From contig CABUSH010000003.1 in assembly GCA_902494195.1 (NCBI GenBank), forward strand, positions 1-64,000: a DNA stretch of 64,000 nucleotides, given 5' to 3'. The DNA is from an uncultured Collinsella sp. Its GTDB lineage: Bacteria > Actinomycetota > Coriobacteriia > Coriobacteriales > Coriobacteriaceae. The stretch's first letter is position 1. Each line of letters opens with the position of its first letter. This document shows, one piece after another, positions 7,005 to 15,054 of the stretch. The notes under the pieces are model-generated. The model had not been told where the DNA came from and searched no databases. It saw only the letters and a program-made list of their open reading frames with translations. The position numbers were made by a program, and so were the translations under genes.

Positions 7005-9227
7005 ATGAAGATCATCAAGCGCAGCGGCACCGAGGTTGTCTTTGACATCGATAAGATTGTCAATGCCATCCGCGCCGCAAACTTGGAGGTCGAGGAGAGC
7101 TCTCGTCTTACCGACCGCCAGGTGGTTTACGCGGCACAAAACGTCGCCGAGGCATGCGAGAACGCGGGCCACACCGTGTCGGTCGAGGAGATTCAGGATC
7201 TGGTCGAGGACGAGATTATGCGTCTCGACTGCTACGAGGTCGCTCGCCATTACATCATCTATCGCTATGTTCAGAGCCTGAAGCGCCAGAAGAACACGAC
7301 CGACGACAAGATTCTGTCGCTGATTGAGTGCAACAACGAAGAGGTCAAGCAGGAGAACTCCAACAAGAACCCGACCGTCAATTCCGTTCAGCGTGACTAC
7401 ATGGCCGGCGAGATCTCCAAGGACCTGACCCAGCGTGTGCTGCTGCCCCAGGAGATTGTGGATGCTCACAATGAGGGTCTGATTCACTTCCATGATTCGG
7501 ACTACTTTGCCCAGCACATGCATAACTGCGACCTGGTGAACCTGGAGGATATGCTCCAGAACGGTACTGTTATTTCGGGCACGCTGATCGAGAAGCCGCA
7601 CAGCTTCTCGACTGCCTGCAACATCGCGACGCAGATTATCGCTCAGGTTGCTTCCTCCCAGTACGGTGGCCAGTCGATTTCGCTGACCCATCTTGCCCCG
7701 TTCGTCGAGGTGAGCCGTCAAAAGATTCGCGGCGAGGTCGCCCGCGAGCTCGAGGAGCTCGGCGTTTCCGCATCTCCCGAAAAGGTCCGCGAGGTTGTTG
7801 AGGACCGCCTGCGTGACGAGATCCGTCGCGGCGTTCAGACGATTCAGTATCAGGTCGTGACCCTTATGACCACGAATGGCCAGGCGCCGTTCGTGACGGT
7901 CTTTATGTATCTCAATGAGGCCCGTACGCCCCAGGAGAAGCATGACCTTGCCATGATTGTGGAGGAGACGCTTCGTCAGCGCTATGAGGGCGTTAAGAAC
8001 GAAGCCGGCGTGTGGATCACCCCGGCGTTCCCCAAGCTCATCTATGTGCTCGAGGACGATAACGTTCACGAGGATTCCCCGTACTTCTACCTGACTCAGC
8101 TGGCTGCGAAGTGCACCGCCAAGCGCATGGTGCCCGACTACATCTCCGAGAAGAAGATGCGCGAGCTCAAGCTGTCGAAGGGCGAGACCGCGGGCAACGG
8201 CGACTGCTATACCTGCATGGGTTGCCGCAGCTTCCTGACGCCCGACCGCTCCGGCAACGGATTTAACAACGTGGCCAACGCGCTGAACTATGATCCGAAC
8301 AAGCCCAAGTACTACGGTCGCTTTAACCAGGGCGTTGTGACCATCAACCTGCCTGATGTCGCGCTGAGCTCGCACCAGGACATGGACAAGTTCTGGAAGA
8401 TCTTCGACGAGCGCCTTGAGCTGTGCCACCGCGCCCTGCTGTGCCGTCATGAGCGTCTGATGGGTACGCTTTCGGATGCCGCACCGATTCTTTGGCAGTA
8501 CGGTGCCCTCGCCCGTCTGAAGAAGGGCGAGACGATCGACAAGCTGCTCGTGGGCGGTTACTCCACCATTAGTCTGGGTTATGCCGGCCTGTATGAGTGC
8601 GTCAAGTACATGACGGGCCACAGTCACACCGAGAAGGAGGGCACGCCCTTTGCCATGGCCGTCATGCAGCGCATGAACGACAAGTGCGCCGAGTGGAAGG
8701 CTGCGAGCGACATCGATTTCTCGCTGTACGGCACGCCGTTGGAGTCGACGACCTACAAGTTCGCCAAGTGCCTGCAGCGTCGTTTTGGCATCATTCCGGG
8801 CGTGACGGACAAGGGCTACATCACCAACAGCTACCACGTCCACGTGTCCGAGGAGATCGACGCATTCGACAAGCTCAAGTTCGAGGGTATGTTCCAGCAG
8901 CTTTCGCCGGGCGGTGCCATCTCCTACGTCGAGGTTCCCAACATGCAGGACAACCTCAAGGCTGTCATTCGCGTGATGCAGTACATCTACGACAACATCA
9001 TGTACGCCGAGCTCAACACCAAGAGCGACTACTGCCAGGTGTGCGGCTACGACGGTGAGATCAAGATTGTCGAGGATGACGGCAAGCTGGTGTGGGAGTG
9101 CCCCAACTGCGGCAACCGCGATCAGGAGAAGATGAACGTCGCCCGTCGTACGTGCGGCTACATCGGTACTCAATTCTGGAACCAGGGCCGAACCGAGGAG
9201 ATCCGCGACCGCGTGCTGCATCTCTAA
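7005..9227 (+). CDS. nrdD: Anaerobic (class III) ribonucleoside-triphosphate reductase
   Basis: 740 aa. Reduces ribonucleoside triphosphates to deoxy forms under anaerobic conditions using a glycyl radical. An ATP-cone (about 1-90, MKIIKRSGTEVVFDIDKI) gives allosteric control. The catalytic barrel includes NGDCYTCMGCRSFL. The C-terminus has the zinc pairs CQVCG and CPNCG and the glycyl-radical motif RRTCGYIG (radical Gly at about 718). Length fits the family. The ATG follows an AAGAGG site. The activase gene nrdG lies 427 bases downstream, separated by two long palindromes, and an NrdR box lies upstream. No class I or II reductase is in the window, consistent with strict anaerobiosis. Confidence 0.97.
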   Translation: MKIIKRSGTEVVFDIDKIVNAIRAANLEVEESSRLTDRQVVYAAQNVAEACENAGHTVSVEEIQDLVEDEIMRLDCYEVARHYIIYRYVQSLKRQKNTTDDKILSLIECNNEEVKQENSNKNPTVNSVQRDYMAGEISKDLTQRVLLPQEIVDAHNEGLIHFHDSDYFAQHMHNCDLVNLEDMLQNGTVISGTLIEKPHSFSTACNIATQIIAQVASSQYGGQSISLTHLAPFVEVSRQKIRGEVARELEELGVSASPEKVREVVEDRLRDEIRRGVQTIQYQVVTLMTTNGQAPFVTVFMYLNEARTPQEKHDLAMIVEETLRQRYEGVKNEAGVWITPAFPKLIYVLEDDNVHEDSPYFYLTQLAAKCTAKRMVPDYISEKKMRELKLSKGETAGNGDCYTCMGCRSFLTPDRSGNGFNNVANALNYDPNKPKYYGRFNQGVVTINLPDVALSSHQDMDKFWKIFDERLELCHRALLCRHERLMGTLSDAAPILWQYGALARLKKGETIDKLLVGGYSTISLGYAGLYECVKYMTGHSHTEKEGTPFAMAVMQRMNDKCAEWKAASDIDFSLYGTPLESTTYKFAKCLQRRFGIIPGVTDKGYITNSYHVHVSEEIDAFDKLKFEGMFQQLSPGGAISYVEVPNMQDNLKAVIRVMQYIYDNIMYAELNTKSDYCQVCGYDGEIKIVEDDGKLVWECPNCGNRDQEKMNVARRTCGYIGTQFWNQGRTEEIRDRVLHL

Positions 9228-9238
9228 TAATCATCCCA

Positions 9239-9376
9239 GGCCGCCCCGTAGCGAGGCCCCGGACCTTTACTCGCTATTTCGGACAGTCCTGGCTCACGAC
9301 GGAGGCGCCACTGGCGCCTCCTGTTCGTGCGGAACTCATATCGAGCAAAGGTCCGGGGCCTCGCTACGGGGCGGCC
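9239..9376. repeat. Long nested inverted repeat between nrdD and nrdG
   Basis: Outer arms of 35 bp (9239-9273 and 9342-9376) are complementary except for one position. A perfect internal hairpin GGAGGCGCC-ACT-GGCGCCTCC (9301-9321) sits in the loop. It begins 11 bases after the nrdD stop and lacks a T-run. The open frames across it on either strand are not protein-like. Confidence 0.85.
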
Positions 9377-9554
9377 AAGTTGACGTAGCTGAGATGCAGC
9401 ATGCGGTCTGCTCACTCCTCGAAGTTCTTAGCGGAAATAATTCGAGCTGCAGCAGCGATTTACTTGCGATGACGGTTGAGCTGCAACAAAGTTTTTATTG
9501 GACCTCGAACCCTATACTCGATGTTCTCTTCGTTCATTGAGTTACCCTTTGCAT
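9377..9554. other. Intergenic DNA between two palindromes
   Basis: Contains a -10-like TATACT at 9513-9518 without a convincing -35. An internal promoter for nrdG is possible but weakly supported. Nothing else was seen. Confidence 0.35.
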
Positions 9555-9638
9555 GAGGCCGGGACATATCGTCCCGCCCGCAGTTTCGCAGGCCGAAGGC
9601 CGAGAATGTTTGAGGACGGGATGATATGTCCCGGCCTC
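9555..9638. repeat. Nested inverted repeat upstream of nrdG
   Basis: Arms of 22 bp (9555-9576 and 9617-9638) pair with a single G:T. The loop contains a GGCC-GAA-GGCC mini-hairpin (9591-9601). The 3' arm ends 15 bases before the nrdG ATG, so in RNA the structure would lie just 5' of the ribosome-binding site. Confidence 0.85.
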
Positions 9639-9653
9639 CCGGGAGAGTTACCT

Positions 9654-10235
9654 ATGAATTACGCGAACATTAAGTATTTCGACATTGCTGATGGGGAAGG
9701 CGTTCGTACTTCTCTGTTTGTGAGCGGGTGCCGTCGTGGGTGCAAGAACTGCTTTAACTCTGTCGCGTGGGACTTTGCTGCGGGTGAGCCGTTCGATCGT
9801 GCCGTCGAGGACAAGATTATCGAGAGCCTCGACCATCCCTTTATCGATGGCCTGACGATTCTGGGCGGCGAGCCTATGGAGCCCGAGAATCAGGCGGGAC
9901 TTGTTGACTTTATCGAACGCGTGCGTGCGGCCTATCCCGAGGGGTCGGGCAAGACCATTTGGTGCTTTACCGGCGACGTGCTCGAGGAGCTTATGCCGGG
10001 TGGCCGTCATCATACCGAGGTGACGGACCGTATCCTGGCCTGCCTCGACATGTTGGTGGATGGCCCGTTTGTTCAGGATCTGTACGATATCTCATTGCGC
10101 TTTAGGGGCTCGAGCAATCAGCGCGTGATTGATATGAACGCCACGCGCGCCCGTGCTGTGCGCGAGGGCGTTGCGCTTTGCGACGCTGTGGAGCTTTGGC
10201 GGGACGATCCGGTCTATTCGACCCATACTATGTAA
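9654..10235 (+). CDS. nrdG: Anaerobic ribonucleotide reductase activating protein
   Basis: 193 aa. Radical SAM activase that installs the glycyl radical on NrdD. The radical-SAM cluster motif CRRGCKNC (CxxxCxxC) lies near residue 26 and GGEP, the SAM-binding GGE motif, near residue 71. The start ATG is 9654 (NYANIKYFDIADGEG), preceded by GGGAGAG; the upstream in-frame extension crosses the palindrome and is unlikely to be translated. nrdD and nrdG are a functional pair here even though two palindromes separate them. Confidence 0.95.
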   Translation: MNYANIKYFDIADGEGVRTSLFVSGCRRGCKNCFNSVAWDFAAGEPFDRAVEDKIIESLDHPFIDGLTILGGEPMEPENQAGLVDFIERVRAAYPEGSGKTIWCFTGDVLEELMPGGRHHTEVTDRILACLDMLVDGPFVQDLYDISLRFRGSSNQRVIDMNATRARAVREGVALCDAVELWRDDPVYSTHTM

Positions 10236-10301
10236 CTTGTGGCCGATGCCAAAGGGCGTGGTACCATAGCGCGAACGCAAAATCGGAAAAGTGAGGCCCA
10301 G

Positions 10302-10859
10302 ATGGTCGATCAGGAAAAAGTCGAGGCCGCCATTAAGCTGTTGCTTGAGGGCATAGGCGAGGACCCAACTCGTGAGGGCCTGCTGGAGACCCCGGCGCGC
10401 GTTGCCCGTATGTATGGTGAGATCGCCGGCGGTATGGATCAGAGTGCCGAGGAGCACCTGTCCAAAACCTTTGCCGTCGCTTCGAACGACTTGGTTATTG
10501 AGCGCGACATTACGTTTTACTCGCTGTGCGAGCACCATCTGCTGCCGTTTTATGGCAAGGCCGCCATTGGTTATATCCCTAACGGTCGGGTGGCCGGGCT
10601 TTCCAAGCTCGCCCGCACGGTTGAGGTCTACGCCCGTCGTCTGCAGCTGCAGGAGCAGTTGTGTGCACAGGTTGCCGATGCCCTCATGGAATATCTTGCT
10701 CCCCAAGGGGCGATTGTGCTGATGGAAGCCGAGCATATGTGCATGACCATGCGCGGCGTGCAAAAGCCCGGCACCAAGACCGTGACACTCGCTCGCCGCG
10801 GCGTCTTTGAGACTGATCCCGCGCTCGAGGAGCGGTTCTTTAGGATGCTGGGCCGTTAG
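10302..10859 (+). CDS. folE: GTP cyclohydrolase I
   Basis: 185 aa. Converts GTP to 7,8-dihydroneopterin triphosphate, the first step of tetrahydrofolate synthesis. The family core is present: TPxRVARMY, SLCEHHLLPF with zinc-binding Cys and His, the catalytic region GLSKLARTVEVYARRLQLQE, and MCMTMRG supplying the second zinc Cys. The ATG at 10302 follows GTGAGG; an earlier in-frame GTG at 10239 lacks a site. It is first in a folE-HD-folB group; the HD gene starts 1 base after the folE stop, suggesting coupled translation. Confidence 0.96.
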   Translation: MVDQEKVEAAIKLLLEGIGEDPTREGLLETPARVARMYGEIAGGMDQSAEEHLSKTFAVASNDLVIERDITFYSLCEHHLLPFYGKAAIGYIPNGRVAGLSKLARTVEVYARRLQLQEQLCAQVADALMEYLAPQGAIVLMEAEHMCMTMRGVQKPGTKTVTLARRGVFETDPALEERFFRMLGR

Positions 10860-10860
10860 C

Positions 10861-11442
10861 ATGAGGGTCGTCAACGACTTTACATCGAAGACCGATGAGG
10901 GGACGTCGCGTCGCGGCTTTATGGCTTCGGGCTTGGCTCCCTTTGGTGCCATGCCTCGCATTGATTACATTTGCGCCAACGGGCTGTTCCGGCGGCACCT
11001 GGGTAACATTGCACAGTTGGAATCGGGACGCATCTTCTGCCGCCACGGTATTGACCATCTTCTCGATGTCGCTCGCATTATGTGGATCAAGAATCTCGAG
11101 GAACAGCTCGAATTTGACCGTGAGGTCATCTACGCCACGGCACTTCTTCACGATATCGGCAAAGATGAACAGTATGAATCGGGTATATCCCATGATGTTG
11201 CAAGCGAACGCGTCGCTGATGCGATTCTCGGCGGCATGCCCGATGATGTGGCGTTTGAGCCGGCCGATGCCGCAGCCATTAAGACGGCCATTCTGGGCCA
11301 TCGAAAGCTGCGTGTGAACAGCCAACCGCTTGAGCGTCTGCTCTATGCAGCCGACAAAGCGTCGCGCGCCTGCTTTGCATGCCCCGCGCGCAATGCTTGC
11401 AACTGGAGCGATGATAAAAAGAACCTGTCGATTCGCGTGTAG
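10861..11442 (+). CDS. HD-domain phosphohydrolase in folate operon
   Basis: 193 aa. An HD-superfamily metal-dependent phosphohydrolase: CRHGIDHLLDVARIMW supplies the first His and ALLHDIGKDEQ the HD pair. The C-terminus carries a Cys cluster CFACPARNACNW. Its ATG lies 1 base after the folE stop and folB follows 43 bases later. Known context: folate synthesis needs removal of phosphates from dihydroneopterin triphosphate between FolE and FolB, and archaeal MptB is an HD enzyme acting on a dihydroneopterin cyclic phosphate. I infer a phosphatase role at that step. A general nucleotide phosphohydrolase is the alternative. A later start (10921 or about 10951) is possible. Confidence 0.75.
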   Translation: MRVVNDFTSKTDEGTSRRGFMASGLAPFGAMPRIDYICANGLFRRHLGNIAQLESGRIFCRHGIDHLLDVARIMWIKNLEEQLEFDREVIYATALLHDIGKDEQYESGISHDVASERVADAILGGMPDDVAFEPADAAAIKTAILGHRKLRVNSQPLERLLYAADKASRACFACPARNACNWSDDKKNLSIRV

Positions 11443-11485
11443 TTAGTTTGCGCGGTCGGGGTTCTAAACGAAGGAGACGATCGCG

Positions 11486-11971
11486 ATGAGCAACAAGAAA
11501 CTGCCCGAGAATGCAACCAAGACTGAAGGCGCCGAGCTCGCCCGCCGTGGAAGGGGCGAAATATCCACCGCAACGGCGGTGCCCCACGTGAGTTATGACG
11601 ATCTGCGCCATGCTGACCGCATTACTATCGACGGTCTCGAGGTCTTTGCCAACCACGGCGTGTATCCCGAAGAGAATGCGCTGGGCCAGAAGTTCATCGT
11701 GTCCTTGGTGCTCTATGCCGACCTGCGTGCAGCGGGGGAGCACGATAACCTGGACGCTTCGATTGACTACGGCTCGGTGTGCCACGATGTCGATGGCTAT
11801 CTGCGCGAGCATACGTTTAAACTCATCGAGGCGGCAGCCGAGGGTGTGGCCCAGATGCTGCTGCGTCGTTACCCCTTGCTGCTTGGCGTGCGTGTTAAGC
11901 TCGATAAGCCTTGGGCTCCCGTCGGTCTTCCCCTGGCAAGCTGCGGCGTCGAGATCGAGCGCGTGCGCTAA
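11486..11971 (+). CDS. folB: Dihydroneopterin aldolase
   Basis: 161 aa. Cleaves 7,8-dihydroneopterin to 6-hydroxymethyl-dihydropterin and glycolaldehyde. The family pattern starts at about residue 46 with ITIDGLEVFANHGVYPEE (pterin-binding Glu) followed by LGQKF, SIDYG, TFKLIEAAAE and the catalytic Lys in LDKPWAP. About 40 N-terminal residues precede the domain, longer than usual (family about 120 aa); a shorter start cannot be excluded, but GGAG lies well placed before 11486. No folP or folK is next to it. Confidence 0.92.
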   Translation: MSNKKLPENATKTEGAELARRGRGEISTATAVPHVSYDDLRHADRITIDGLEVFANHGVYPEENALGQKFIVSLVLYADLRAAGEHDNLDASIDYGSVCHDVDGYLREHTFKLIEAAAEGVAQMLLRRYPLLLGVRVKLDKPWAPVGLPLASCGVEIERVR

Positions 11972-11977
11972 CCGGTT

Positions 11978-12754
11978 CTAATACGTCTCTATGGGCGGCT
12001 GCTTGAGCCGCTGCGATAGAGCTCTATTGTTGGGACAGTACGTGTCGAGCAGGGCGTGAAACCGCTGATTGTGGCTTGGCTCGAGCAGGTGGACGAGCTC
12101 GTGGGCGACAACCATGCCGAGACACTCGATGGGATAGGCGGCAAGTTCGCGTGCGATGCGAACGGCACCGGATTTGGGCGTGCATGAGCCCCAACGCGTT
12201 TTCATGCTACGTACGGAAACGCGGGAAACGGCGACACCCATTGCGATTTCGTACGCGCGTACCATATCGCGCAGCGCCGTGGTGACCTCGGATGCATAGA
12301 GTTGGTCGATGCGGGTCTGGAGCTCATCGGACGTCAGGCCGTCGAGGGTTGCGCGCCGCTTGGCCTGTGGGCGTTCGTTCGATTTGTCGGTACCCATAAA
12401 ACTTGCGAAGGTAGCCTGCTTGGGCCGCGGTGCGGGTGGCTCAAAGTTGTGGTCGAGTGCATCCTGAACGGTGATGGGTTTGCCCCAAAGCGCAATGATG
12501 GACGAGGGACTGAGCGGCTCTCGCGCCGTCGCCTGACGTTGCTCGCGCTGGGCAAGTCGGCTGATAATCCAGGCGCTGTTGCGCTTCACAAACGCTTCGA
12601 TACGCTCGCGGCTGGCGCCGAGCGGTGCGCTGGCGTGGACCTCGCCACTCGATGTGACGCGTAGGTTGAAGTTCTTGACGCACTTTTTGGTAACGACGAC
12701 GGGGATGGGCGTCCCATCCGGTCGGGATACGGAAATCGTAAACTGCTGCGTCAA
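11978..12754 (-). CDS. YgjP/DUF45-type zinc metalloprotease
   Basis: 258 aa. M48-related YgjP family with HELVH (the HExxH zinc site) in the motif AYPIECLGMVVAHELVHLLEPSHNQRFHALL, preceded by the family signature MKTRWGSC. The N-terminal half is a beta-rich YgjP domain. Cytosolic, substrate unknown. I favour the TTG at 12754 because GAAGGA precedes it by 6 bases; the ATG at 12785-12787 has no ribosome-binding site. Its stop lies 6 bases from the convergent folB stop, so the two genes run tail to tail. Confidence 0.85.
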   Translation of the reverse strand: MTQQFTISVSRPDGTPIPVVVTKKCVKNFNLRVTSSGEVHASAPLGASRERIEAFVKRNSAWIISRLAQREQRQATAREPLSPSSIIALWGKPITVQDALDHNFEPPAPRPKQATFASFMGTDKSNERPQAKRRATLDGLTSDELQTRIDQLYASEVTTALRDMVRAYEIAMGVAVSRVSVRSMKTRWGSCTPKSGAVRIARELAAYPIECLGMVVAHELVHLLEPSHNQRFHALLDTYCPNNRALSQRLKQPPIETY

Positions 12755-12828
12755 AAGTGATCCTTCAGATTGGGGACGGGCCGGCATGTCGACCGTTCGG
12801 CATGCCGGCCCGCTCAGGGGATGTGAAA

Positions 12829-13842
12829 TTAATAACGCTCAAAGAAGGCAAGGGCATTATCGCTGCAGAGCTTCTGCATCACGGTCTTGCCAAAGTGCTT
12901 GGAGAGCATGTTCTGGAACTCGGGCATCTTGCTGGCATCGGAGAGGAAGGCGGGCACCGTGGCACCGTCCCAGTCGCCGCCGAGCGCGATGACGTCCTCG
13001 CCGCCCAGGTCGAGCCAGTGCTCGATATGTGCCGCCAGCTGGTCGAAGGTGACGTCTGCGGCTGTCTTGTCGGTTGCGTCGTTGGAAAGGAACTCGCTGC
13101 AGTAGTTGAGGCCGACGATGCCACCCATGTCGCGAATGGTGCGGAACTGGTCGTCGGTGAGGTTGCGCTTAACGCCGCAAACTGCACGAGAGTTGGAGTG
13201 GCTGGCGACGAAGGGACGTGTGGCGTGGGCGACAACCTCGTCAAAGCACTCATCGTTGAGGTGGGAGACGTCAAGCGCCATGCCGGCGTGCTCCATCTGC
13301 GTAAGTGCCTCGATGCCGGCGGCGGTGAGGCCGGCGTGGGTATCGTGTCCGCTCGCGAGCGGTCCCTGCGCATTCCAGCTGAGCGATGACATGAGTACGC
13401 CCAAGCTCTTGAGCACCTCGATCAGCGCGGGGTCCTCGGCAAAGAACGTTGCGTTTTCGATGGTGTGGATGCAGGCGACCTTGCCGTCTTTGAGCGCGGG
13501 GCGAATGTCTGCCGCGCTGCGTACGTTGACCATGCGGTCGTGGTTGAGCATTGCCTGGCCGCTCATATGCGCCATGATCTGCGCCTGGAAGCGCGCGGCG
13601 TGGGCGGTGGGAATCTCATCGGGGACAAACGTGGCGAAGCACTGTGCCCATGGCGTGTTGCCGATCTTTGCGAGCGAGATGGCGCAGGCGTTGCCCTCGA
13701 TGAGGTCGAAATCTTGCGGATGCGTTTCGTCGCCGGGGAAATAACCGTCGGTGCCGGCGGTAAAGCGCAGGTCGAGATCGAGCGTGGCCCAGCCGATGCG
13801 GTCGGCGGTGTCGCAGTGTAGGTCAAATACGGGATATGCCAT
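12829..13842 (-). CDS. Membrane dipeptidase family (M19) protein
   Basis: 337 aa. Zinc dipeptidase of the renal dipeptidase family, cleaving dipeptides including D-amino-acid forms in relatives. DLHCDT (HxD metal site) is near the start; then IHTIENA with the bridging Glu; and ASHSNSRAV and the WDGA region typical of M19. No signal peptide or lipobox, so probably cytosolic. The ATG at 13842 has a strong GGAGGA site; the ORF extension to 13872 does not. It diverges from the FKBP gene, with a TATAGT -10-like sequence (13899-13904) for the latter in between. Confidence 0.9.
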   Translation of the reverse strand: MAYPVFDLHCDTADRIGWATLDLDLRFTAGTDGYFPGDETHPQDFDLIEGNACAISLAKIGNTPWAQCFATFVPDEIPTAHAARFQAQIMAHMSGQAMLNHDRMVNVRSAADIRPALKDGKVACIHTIENATFFAEDPALIEVLKSLGVLMSSLSWNAQGPLASGHDTHAGLTAAGIEALTQMEHAGMALDVSHLNDECFDEVVAHATRPFVASHSNSRAVCGVKRNLTDDQFRTIRDMGGIVGLNYCSEFLSNDATDKTAADVTFDQLAAHIEHWLDLGGEDVIALGGDWDGATVPAFLSDASKMPEFQNMLSKHFGKTVMQKLCSDNALAFFERY

Positions 13843-13962
13843 GGTTCCTCCGGTTGCAGCGTTTCTTTGCAAACTGTCATTGAATTGTATGACTAGGGTA
13901 TAGTTAGCGCCATATGTTCACGGCGGCCCGCGTTGTGCGCCGCCCTTATCACGGAGGTTACC

Positions 13963-14391
13963 ATGTCCAACCAGGGCAAGAAGGTCAAGACTCATTATCG
14001 CGGCACGCTCGACGACGGCACGCAGTTCGATAGCTCCTACGATCGCGGCGAGCCGCTGGAGTTCACCTGCGGCGCCGGTCAGATGATCAAGGGCTTCGAC
14101 GCCGCTGTTGTCGACATGCAGGTGGGCGAGAAGAAGACCGTGCACATTCCTGCTGCCGATGCCTACGGCGAGCACAATCCCGAGATGGTTATTACCTTCC
14201 CGGCCGAGCAGGTTCCCAACATCGAGCAGATCGAGAAGGGCATGAAGCTCTTCCTGTCCACGCCGAGCGGCATGCCTGTCCCCGCCGTCGTCATCGACGT
14301 AACGCCCGAGGCTGTGACGCTCGATGCCAACCACGAGCTTGCCGGCAAGGACCTCAACTTTGATATCGAGCTCGTCGAGGTCGAGGGTTAG
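13963..14391 (+). CDS. SlyD-like FKBP peptidyl-prolyl isomerase
   Basis: 142 aa. FKBP domain with the SlyD-type insert-in-flap chaperone segment: GTLDDGTQFDSS, MIKGFDAAVVDMQVGEKK, AYGEHNPEM, then the IF domain and DANHELAGKDLNFDIEL. Known SlyD proteins fold clients and, through a His-rich tail, supply nickel for hydrogenase maturation; this protein has no His-rich tail. GGAGG precedes the ATG. The UreE-like gene begins 3 bases after the stop, so the two are cotranscribed. Confidence 0.9.
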   Translation: MSNQGKKVKTHYRGTLDDGTQFDSSYDRGEPLEFTCGAGQMIKGFDAAVVDMQVGEKKTVHIPAADAYGEHNPEMVITFPAEQVPNIEQIEKGMKLFLSTPSGMPVPAVVIDVTPEAVTLDANHELAGKDLNFDIELVEVEG

Positions 14392-14394
14392 AGC

Positions 14395-14973
14395 ATGCCT
14401 GAGCGCTTGGTTTCGACGACATGCTTGGGAAATCTCAACGATCCGTCCTATGAACTTCTGCTTCGCCGGAAGCTGGGCGGCGTCTTTGAAGTTGACGAGC
14501 TACTGCTCGATTGGGACCAGGCTGATGTATGCGCGTTTGTGGGCGTGACGGAGCTGGGGCGCACGGTCGATGTTCGGCTGGATACTGCCGACGGCGGTCG
14601 TTTTGTCGACGGCGACGTGCTCGCCGTCGACCGTTCGGGCGTGGTGCCCGTGGCGGTTGTCGTGCGCCTGCGCAGCGCCGAGGTTTATTTGGTCGAAGTT
14701 GACCGCATGGACCCGATTGCGCTCGCGCATGCGTGCTGGGAGATCGGCAATATGCATGCGCCGCTTTTTCGAGGCGATTCGGACGAGTATACCGTGCGCA
14801 TGTATACGCCGGTGCAGCCTGTTTTGGGCCGCATGCTCCGGGGCGTCGAGGGCGTTCGGCTCTCGACGGTTACCCGTGAACTCGATTCGGACCGGCGCTT
14901 TGCGTCGAGTGCGGCGGATGCCGTTGTGAGTATGGCACCAGACTTTACGATCGTAAAGAAGGCGCGCGGTTAA
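14395..14973 (+). CDS. UreE-like metallochaperone-fold protein
   Basis: 192 aa. The C-terminal half resembles UreE: ALAHACWEIGNMHAPL parallels the LAKACYALGNRHVPL region and RMLRGVEGVRLS parallels the DMLRQFG helix. The His of the HDHV nickel site of UreE is absent here (MYTPVQPV) and there is no His-rich tail. The N-terminal half is beta-rich as in UreE_N. No urease gene is in the window. It directly follows the SlyD-like gene, a second family linked to nickel handling. A role in metal or protein maturation is inference; the family assignment is by eye. Confidence 0.6.
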   Translation: MPERLVSTTCLGNLNDPSYELLLRRKLGGVFEVDELLLDWDQADVCAFVGVTELGRTVDVRLDTADGGRFVDGDVLAVDRSGVVPVAVVVRLRSAEVYLVEVDRMDPIALAHACWEIGNMHAPLFRGDSDEYTVRMYTPVQPVLGRMLRGVEGVRLSTVTRELDSDRRFASSAADAVVSMAPDFTIVKKARG

Positions 14974-14986
14974 CGTGCGTATAAGT

Positions 14987-15027
14987 AAGGCGGACTTTGA
15001 GAGACAACTATTCAAAGTCCGCCTTTC
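14987..15027 (+). terminator. Terminator after slyD-ureE-like pair
   Basis: A 14-bp stem AAGGCGGACTTTGA/TCAAAGTCCGCCTT, symmetrical enough to work on either strand, with a T-rich 3' flank. Confidence 0.75.
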
Positions 15028-15054
15028 TGTTGATGAGATGCTGTGGGGGAGCAT

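Noticed and set aside
6800..7045. 81-codon frame in the nrdD leader
   Set aside because: Overlaps the nrdD start, with no family and no ribosome-binding site better than chance.
6711..9221. 836-codon minus-strand frame opposite nrdD
   Set aside because: Antisense shadow of a GC-rich, strongly codon-biased gene; the protein is Leu/Val/His-rich without domains.
9388..9412. CTGAGATGCAG resembling a TPP riboswitch core
   Set aside because: No CCTGATCTGG partner or expected stem arrangement nearby.
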